Source of the DNA: CANLBN01 sp047634655
GTDB taxonomy: Bacteria > Pseudomonadota > Gammaproteobacteria > Pseudomonadales > Cellvibrionaceae
Direction of reading: 5' to 3'
NCBI GenBank assembly: GCA_047634655.1
Contig: JBLIHY010000076.1
Span: 1 to 10,927 of the forward strand
DNA: 10,927 bases
The position numbers and the translations under genes were made by a program. The notes under the pieces were generated by a model that saw nothing but the letters and a program-made list of their open reading frames with translations, did not search any database and was not told the DNA's origin. Shown here one piece after another: positions 7,046 to 10,927 of the stretch. Position 1 is the first letter of the stretch. Each line of letters starts with the position of its first letter.

Positions 7046-7080
7046 TCTCGTTATCCCACCAAATTCCAAAACGTCTCTAA

Positions 7081-7102
7081 AAACCTTTGTTTACAAGGGT
7101 TT
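7081..7102 (+). terminator. Probable terminator of tRNA-Phe
   Basis: AAACCTTTG-TTTA-CAAGGGTTT forms a 9-bp stem with one G-U pair and a 4-nt loop, 35 bp after the tRNA. The plus-strand T run is short. Read on the minus strand the stem is followed by GGTTTTTAG, so it could stop transcription from either side. Confidence 0.5.
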
Positions 7103-7136
7103 CCTGGTAAACTACCTTCCCATTACGTCCCAAAAA

Positions 7137-7221
7137 ATACCCCCACATACCATTGAATCTGGGGGGTACATTTGGGGGTATCTTTTCAAAATCGTCTTAT
7201 TCCTCGAGAAATATACCCCCA
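7137..7221. repeat. Cluster of ATACCCCCA / TGGGGGTAT repeats before the integrase remnant
   Basis: ATACCCCCA occurs at 7137-7145 and 7213-7221, and its exact complement TGGGGGTAT at 7173-7181. A near copy, GGGGGTAC, is at 7162-7169. Four copies in 85 bp, in both orientations, lie between a tRNA attachment site and an integrase gene start. They look like recombinase or excisionase arm-binding sites of the island, which is inference. Confidence 0.6.
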
Positions 7222-7246
7222 AGATCCGGAAAAATTTAGGGTAATC

Positions 7247-7455
7247 ATGACCTTAACAGACCCTAAGGTGAAAAATGCCAAGCCCATAGAGAAGGCTTAC
7301 CGGCTCTACGATAAAGACGGCCTATATCTGCAAGTACAGCCCAATGGCTCTAAGTACTGGCGCTGGAAATATCGCTTTGTTGGCAAGGAAAAGGTATTGG
7401 CTCTGGGCATATACGGTTCGGAGAATAAGCACCTTTCCCTAAAGGAAGCCAGGAA
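7247..7455 (+). pseudogene. P4-family integrase, N-terminal remnant
   Basis: From the ATG at 7247 (AGGG five bases upstream) the product reads MTLTDPKVKNAKPIEKAYRL and continues with DKDGLYLQVQPNGSKYWRWK and LSLKEAR. This is the DUF4102 N-terminal arm-binding domain of P4-like tyrosine recombinases (about 400 residues when intact). After LSLKEAR, where the family continues into the core-binding domain, similarity stops. The frame runs by chance into foreign sequence until 7513. Core-binding and catalytic domains are therefore missing and the protein cannot recombine DNA. Its place just after tRNA-Phe, reading away from the tRNA, is the classic P4 integrase position. The 3' break is shared with the next pseudogene. 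Confidence 0.85.
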
Positions 7456-7699
7456 CATACCCGTCTGGATGAATGGCGAAGTTATCCCTTGTCGTTGCAA
7501 GCTGTGGATATAGTAGTAGAAGCTATCCCTTACCTGAAGCAGTATTAAGAAATGAAATGGTTAGTTCACCTTCCACTCTGGCATGGTACACGCCAATATT
7601 ATATCCACCGACTGGAAGTTCCCCATTGCCATATGGGCCGCTAACAGCTTCATAGTGAGTGAACCCTAGGTTATTGCTCAAACTAAAGGTCAGCGTCAT
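7453..7699 (-). pseudogene. Decayed L,D-transpeptidase / Tlde1-like gene
   Basis: An ATG at 7697-7699 opens a 58-codon frame (MTLTFSLSNN...) containing YEAVSGPYGNGELPVGGYNI. It ends in an amber TAG at 7523-7525. Reading straight through in the same frame gives LYPQLATTRDNFAIHPDGYVPG, and then the sequence changes to the integrase remnant in reverse. The 'SGP.GNG.LP.G.Y.I' and 'IHPDG..PG' pieces are in the right order for Tlde1/DUF2778-like or related L,D-transpeptidase-fold proteins. In these a GCI-type catalytic cysteine follows directly, and here it is deleted. Related proteins act on peptidoglycan as phage, island or type VI secretion cargo. A weak AAGG lies 9 nt before the ATG. The gene is doubly broken. 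Family assignment is from motif memory. Confidence 0.55.
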
Positions 7700-7737
7700 T
7701 CTAAAGCCTTTTTTCTAGAACATATCCAGCGCATAAA

Positions 7738-7933
7738 TCATCTTTTTTTCAACAGCGCAATCGTTTTATATCTGATGGGAATTTCATCAAGAAATAGGCA
7801 GGATCGATAACGCTTGATTTCATCTGTACGGTTAAGAGGTTTACGCAATTCACCTTTGAGAGTGTTGGCGTAGCCTAAGATAGGCAAAAGCGATTAGTGA
7901 AATCAATAGGGGAACTCTAAATGCAGTATTCTC
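7738..7933 (-). pseudogene. Possible frameshifted small secreted protein gene
   Basis: Two overlapping minus-strand frames look like halves of one protein. Frame one (7933-7850) gives a hydrophobic stretch VPLLISLIAFAYL, like a signal peptide. Frame two (7887 to the TGA at 7738-7740) gives GYANTLKGELRKPLNRT and, further on, LDEIPIRYKTIALLKKR. A one-base slip near 7880 would join them into a roughly 65-residue product with a cleavable leader. No ATG opens either frame. It ends 38 bp before the Tlde1-like start, on the same strand, so the two could have formed an operon. I do not recognise the family. A partner or immunity role is only a guess from position. Confidence 0.3.
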
Positions 7934-8270
7934 CTAGGCTACCGGTTTCGGTCAATTTTTTTATAACGATTAAGCACCATGCTACTCGATCCGTGGATAT
8001 CGATTAAACTCGGCATCGGGTTTAATCCAAGATTTTAGATAGAGCGGATCATTCCTGTTATTTACTCAATCTCATCACAGTTTTTAATGAGTGGGGAAAA
8101 ATGAAACGGGTGTGTAAGTCTCACTCTTTCGTTTGCTTGTGAAAGTTATTCCAAACCGAAGTAAGACTTTTTAGAGATTATTTTGGATTTGCCCTATCTG
8201 AGGCATTTAGAAATAAAAATCGCGAACTGTCATCAGAACCGAATATATAAGCTACTGATCTTAAAAAACT
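7934..8270. other. Gene-free stretch between the island remnant and the tRNA-Gly/Glu operon
   Basis: No convincing gene is seen in these 337 bases. Two short stretches read like coding scraps: minus strand near 8070-7990 (LYLKSWIKPDAEFNRYPRIE then stop) and plus strand 8143-8250 (LFRDYFGFALSEAFRNKNRE, stop TAA at 8248-8250). Neither has a start codon and I recognise neither. They are probably further debris of the same island. No second copy of the tRNA-Phe 3' end was found here to mark the far attachment site. Confidence 0.35.
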
Positions 8271-8346
<76 letters not shown>

Positions 8347-8373
8347 AACATTATGAAGCCATTTCGAATAAAA

Positions 8374-8449
8374 TGGCGTCCCCTAGGGGGTTCGAACCCC
8401 TGTTCTCGCCGTGAAAGGGCGATGTCCTAGGCCGCTAGACGAAGGGGAC
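8374..8449 (-). tRNA. tRNA-Glu(UUC)
   Basis: On the minus strand this 76-nt gene starts GTCCCCTTCGTCTAGCGG, has anticodon TTC (complement of 8413-8415), T arm GGGTTCGAACCC and encoded CCA. It is the first gene of the Glu-Gly tRNA operon. The TTCGTCTAG D-arm region is typical of bacterial glutamate tRNAs. Confidence 0.97.
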
Positions 8450-8460
8450 CAGACTTTTAA

Positions 8461-8476
8461 GTCAACGGTAGTTGAC
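8461..8476 (-). other. Leader hairpin just upstream of tRNA-Glu
   Basis: GTCAAC-GGTA-GTTGAC is a perfect 6-bp stem with a 4-nt loop between the predicted transcript start (about 8483) and the tRNA 5' end at 8449. It may guide 5' processing of the precursor. Confidence 0.45.
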
Positions 8477-8489
8477 AAAATAGCTGGGC

Positions 8490-8518
8490 ATTCTATGTAG
8501 CGGTGATCAAGCTGTCAA
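8490..8518 (-). promoter_or_regulatory. Promoter of the tRNA-Glu/Gly operon
   Basis: On the minus strand a perfect -35 TTGACA (8513-8518) and TAGAAT (8490-8495) are 17 bp apart and followed by GC-containing GCCCAGC. This is the best sigma-70 match in the window. A second TTGACAGCT lies 25 bp further upstream (8535-8543). Confidence 0.87.
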
Positions 8519-8645
8519 CAGCCGGTCTCAAACTAGCTGTCAAATGAGCACTCAGCGCGTCTTTGGAATTTCCATTTCCAGCATCTAAACTGCGGTTTTA
8601 CCGGAGCCTTGTACATTTTTTCTATTTGGATTTGAGTATCTTAAC

Positions 8646-9188
8646 GTGTCCCTTACTGTCGAAGATTTAAATGAAGTAACCCGTTTGCTGGGCCGCGAGC
8701 CCCGTGGTCTAAATGCTGTTGTTATTCGCCGTGCCAGCAATAGTTGTTCAGCGGTTTTACAAGTGGCTAGCCTGGTTGACGATAAACCTTTTCCGACGCT
8801 TTTTTGGTTGGTTGATCCCGAACTTAATCACGCTATTGATCGATTGGAGGCTATGGGTTTAATTCTCCAGTGGCAGAACAAGCTAGACCATCAGCCGACC
8901 TATCGGCAGCGCCTGGCGGAGGATCATCGCGCGTATATTCAATTGCGCTGGGATTTAATGAAGGATGAAGATCGTCGCCGAATTTATCAGTTGGGCTTCG
9001 AGGCGGTGTTGAAAAAACGCGGTATTGGCGGCATCGCTGACTTTGGCCGCATCCGCTGCCTTCATACCTATTATGCCGCGCACCTAGTGAAAGCAAATTT
9101 GATTGGCGAGTGGTTGGATGCTTATTGGCAGGAACAAGATACGGCGTTCGCCAACAAATTTACTTTAGCGCCAATGCTGAGATTTTAA
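8646..9188 (+). CDS. DUF501 family protein of unknown function
   Basis: This 180-residue soluble protein has the three DUF501 signatures: LLGREPRG near the N-terminus (residues 14-21), a KPFPTLFWLVDPEL strand-helix with RLEAMG after it, and GGIADFGRIRCLHTYYA with its conserved Asp, Arg, Cys and His (about 128-144). The biochemical role of the family is not known to me. In actinobacteria it sits near enolase and Ppx/GppA genes, a link absent here. The start is GTG with no strong ribosome site, and no in-frame ATG lies upstream. The last eight residues may be wrong: from 9161 a different frame reads on for 38 plausible codons to 9277 (see findings). It is convergent with yedI. Confidence 0.88.
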   Translation: MSLTVEDLNEVTRLLGREPRGLNAVVIRRASNSCSAVLQVASLVDDKPFPTLFWLVDPELNHAIDRLEAMGLILQWQNKLDHQPTYRQRLAEDHRAYIQLRWDLMKDEDRRRIYQLGFEAVLKKRGIGGIADFGRIRCLHTYYAAHLVKANLIGEWLDAYWQEQDTAFANKFTLAPMLRF

Positions 9189-9294
9189 ACGAATTTATTT
9201 CGAGTCTGGAGTTTGAACAAATTGATATCAACCAAGAAATATCTCTCGCAAAAATTGAGCAAAACGTATCTATGTAAAAGTGCTGAAAAGTACC

Positions 9295-9316
9295 GCCGAT
9301 TTTAGACGGCTTTTTT
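9295..9316 (+). terminator. Weak terminator between convergent DUF501 and yedI
   Basis: GCCG (9295-9298) and CGGC (9307-9310) pair around an 8-nt loop and are followed by six T residues. The stem is only 4 bp, but the T run and position after the DUF501 gene fit. The element overlaps the yedI stop codon at 9302-9304. Confidence 0.4.
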
Positions 9317-10213
9317 CGTAAAAATTTTTGAATAAAGACTTACTAAGCACAGCGCCAAGAAACCTATCAAAACTCCGATCAGCAGATTAAAAAGCAACGA
9401 TCCAGGACCGCTAAAGCCCGCTATTAGATGGATCAATTCCTCACGTAAGTGATGAATACTTTCCAGGTTATGGGAAATAATTCCGCCGCCCACCAGAAAC
9501 ATGGCCAGGGTTCCGACTAAGGACAATGCTTTCATAAGCCAAGGAGCCAGATGAACAATTTTGCGGCCCAGATAGCTTATCAGTGCATTGGATTGACGGC
9601 TGAGGTAAAGGCCGCCGTCGTCCAGCTTTAGAATGGCGGCGACTAAACTGTAAACGCCGATGGTGATAACGATTGAAATTACCGACAAGACGATAATCTG
9701 AGTCATTAGCGGTTCCCCACTGACGACTCCCAGAGTAATGACAATGATTTCTCCAGAGAGAATGAGATCGGTTCGGATAGCGCCTTTAATCTTCTGTTTC
9801 TCAAAGGACACTATATCGGTTGATTCATCCACTATGGCTTCAATTAAAACTTGATGGCGCTCTTCCCGTTCTTTTTTGTGAAAAACGTGGTGCCAGACCT
9901 TTTCAAAACCTTCGAAACAAAGAAATATTCCTCCCGCGATCAACAAAGGCACAATTAGCCAGGGGATAAAGACGCTGATTAATAGTGCGGCGGGAACCAG
10001 AAAGCATTTGTTTTTAAATGAACCCTTAGCGACAGCCCAGACTACCAGAAGCTCTCGACTTACTTTGACTCCCGTCACCTTTTCGGCGTTTATAGCGAGA
10101 TCGTCACTGATTACGCCAACGGTTTTTTTAGCGGCTGCTTGTGTCAGCGTGCTAACGTCGTCGAGTAAAGTAGCGATATCATCGAGAAGCATTAATAAGC
10201 TGGAACCAGCCAT
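9302..10213 (-). CDS. yedI: DUF808 inner-membrane protein, YedI family
   Basis: This 303-residue protein with several membrane segments aligns along its whole length, by eye, with E. coli YedI. Shared landmarks are MAGSSLLMLLDDIATLLDDV at the start, then VTGVKVSRELLVVWAVAKGS, KIKGAIRTDLILSGEI and APWLMKALSLVGTLAMFLVG. The molecular function is unknown; it is an inner-membrane protein in E. coli. I start at the ATG at 10211-10213, because homologues begin MAGSS and a GGA lies 5 nt upstream. An ATG two codons earlier is less likely. It converges on the DUF501 gene and may follow a small frame whose stop is 2 bp before its start. Confidence 0.93.
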   Translation of the reverse strand: MAGSSLLMLLDDIATLLDDVSTLTQAAAKKTVGVISDDLAINAEKVTGVKVSRELLVVWAVAKGSFKNKCFLVPAALLISVFIPWLIVPLLIAGGIFLCFEGFEKVWHHVFHKKEREERHQVLIEAIVDESTDIVSFEKQKIKGAIRTDLILSGEIIVITLGVVSGEPLMTQIIVLSVISIVITIGVYSLVAAILKLDDGGLYLSRQSNALISYLGRKIVHLAPWLMKALSLVGTLAMFLVGGGIISHNLESIHHLREELIHLIAGFSGPGSLLFNLLIGVLIGFLALCLVSLYSKIFTKKAV

Positions 10214-10215
10214 AA

Positions 10216-10380
10216 TCATCCGGTCTGTAAAGTTTGCAGAAAGTAACTGATCATCCTTGAAAAAAGCTTTTTATATTCTTTACGCACGATTCCCTTGGGG
10301 GGCGTGTCGCTCTCATTGGTATTCAAAAAATATGGGTGTAAATGGGTCGATCTAGGGATATATCTGCTTCTAGTACCCAT
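10216..10380 (-). CDS. Possible small protein of 54 residues upstream of yedI
   Basis: An ATG at 10378-10380 opens a frame (MGTRSRYIPRSTHLHPYFLN...) that is polar and basic and ends in a TGA at 10216-10218, just 2 bp before the yedI ATG. The near-contact would suit translational coupling, and the last codons (ACC GGA TGA) form part of the yedI ribosome site. No Shine-Dalgarno precedes the ATG and I know no similar protein. It may simply be the yedI leader. Confidence 0.22.
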   Translation of the reverse strand: MGTRSRYIPRSTHLHPYFLNTNESDTPPKGIVRKEYKKLFSRMISYFLQTLQTG

Positions 10381-10382
10381 TT
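10340..10382. repeat. Inverted repeat AAATGGGT ... ACCCATTT
   Basis: Perfect 8-bp arms at 10340-10347 and 10375-10382 enclose 27 bp that hold two further CTAG palindromes. It lies between the DUF302 gene and yedI, both on the minus strand. It could be an operator, or part of an mRNA hairpin ending DUF302 transcription. No T run follows. Confidence 0.4.
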
Positions 10383-10450
10383 GTTAACTTGTGGTGCAGC
10401 AAGTCGCCTTAGTGCTACATCGATCAGTAAAATGCCAACAATTGCATACT

Positions 10451-10927
10451 CTATGGACGAGTGACTAGAACCGCAAAGTTTTTCAGCGCGCCGGCCACTT
10501 TTTTCAAAGGTTCTCGGCAGTTGTTCATTCTATGGCGCTCTGCCAGATAGCGGGGATGGTTGTAGGATAGCCAGACATCTCCAGAGCTATCCTCCCAGAT
10601 CAACATTTTCTGTGGAAGGTCGATGGCAACAGATTGAACACATCGCATTAACACCGTACCAATGTTGGGATTGCCAAAGATGATCAGCTCGGTTGGTCTC
10701 AGCGATTGCCCGACCTTTTTTGCCCCCGTGGCGTGGTCGATGCGATTAAAAACGGTTACCTTTTTCTTCAATAGTGCACTTTCCAATTTGTCGGTGGTAA
10801 TGCTAACGGAATGGGCACTTTTAATATGGATCATTCCCTCGTTGGGGATGCGACTGTTGGATTTATGGTCCTTGTAATGGCTGGCACAACCATTTAAGGC
10901 TAGCAGGGAAAATAAGATGGGCAATAA
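10451..10927 (-). CDS. DUF302 lipoprotein, start beyond the window
   Basis: The visible 158 codons begin inside a hydrophobic leader (LLPILFSLLALNGCAS) with a lipobox LNGC, so the mature protein should be lipid-anchored at that cysteine and face the periplasm. The body is a DUF302 domain: SVSITTDKLESALLKKKVTV, VFNRIDHATGAKKVG, LRPTELIIFGNPNIGTVLMR and IDLPQKMLIWEDSSGDVWLSYN. These proteins are widespread and poorly characterised. The true start is probably right of the window, because the only visible initiator (TTG at 10922-10924) has no room for a ribosome site. It ends with TAG at 10451-10453. Confidence 0.9.
   Translation of the reverse strand, partial: LLPILFSLLALNGCASHYKDHKSNSRIPNEGMIHIKSAHSVSITTDKLESALLKKKVTVFNRIDHATGAKKVGQSLRPTELIIFGNPNIGTVLMRCVQSVAIDLPQKMLIWEDSSGDVWLSYNHPRYLAERHRMNNCREPLKKVAGALKNFAVLVTRP

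Noticed and set aside
6832..7080. A plus-strand frame of 82 codons overlapping the end of yggX and tRNA-Phe
   Set aside because: It covers the whole tRNA gene and its promoter and shows no protein-family features.
7456..7513. Residues 70 onward of the integrase frame as a real C-terminus
   Set aside because: After LSLKEAR the plus frame crosses sequence that reads sensibly only on the minus strand as the Tlde1-like remnant, so it is a chance fusion.
7873..7885. Short palindrome GCCTA-AGA-TAGGC as a terminator
   Set aside because: It is only five base pairs with no T run, and falls inside the suspected decayed gene.
7046..8270. A second copy of the tRNA-Phe 3' end that would mark the far attachment site
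   Set aside because: I looked for TTCGATTCC, CTCTGGGCACCA and shorter pieces and saw none, so the far boundary is either deleted or too diverged to recognise.

Overview
The window looks like the chromosome of a gammaproteobacterium, with moderate GC and tRNAs that encode CCA. The main clue is the order mutY-yggX-tRNA-Phe, which as I recall occurs in Pseudomonas and relatives. A marine Pseudomonadales/Cellvibrionales-type host is my inference. The window is mostly housekeeping and iron genes, with mobile-element debris beside two of its tRNA genes.

Left part (1-640): the 5' end of a type I DNA methyltransferase gene (hsdM, minus strand) runs off the left edge. Between it and tRNA-Ser(GGA) is the N-terminal stub of a DUF6538-type tyrosine recombinase, broken by an apparent one-base slip in a G run and then cut off. 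The restriction system probably belongs to an island that entered at tRNA-Ser.

865-5430, minus strand: a stand-alone gcvH, then a three-gene ferric-iron ABC importer (fbpA binding protein, fbpB permease, fbpC ATPase). The importer has a Fur box laid over its promoter, and a strong hairpin between fbpA and fbpB that probably sets SBP-to-permease stoichiometry. Divergent from it, mutY (4Fe-4S adenine glycosylase) and yggX (iron trafficking and Fe-S protection) form an operon. Iron import, an Fe-S repair enzyme and an Fe-S protection protein therefore flank one ~160-bp control region.

6900-8450: tRNA-Phe with its promoter, followed by an island remnant. This comprises clustered ATACCCCCA-type repeats, the first ~70 codons of a P4-family integrase, and a deletion junction that joins it tail-to-tail to a decayed L,D-transpeptidase/Tlde1-like gene (internal amber codon, C-terminus lost). 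A decayed, probably secreted small protein lies just upstream of that gene. About 340 bp without a recognisable gene separate this from a tRNA-Glu(UUC)-tRNA-Gly(GCC) operon on the minus strand, which has an excellent promoter.

8646-10927: a DUF501 gene (plus), whose reading appears to continue in another frame past its stop, converges on yedI/DUF808 (minus). A DUF302 lipoprotein gene (minus) reaches the right edge. No intact mobile element, CRISPR array or complete defence system is visible. The most unusual content is the set of decayed genes hidden in the apparent intergenic spaces.
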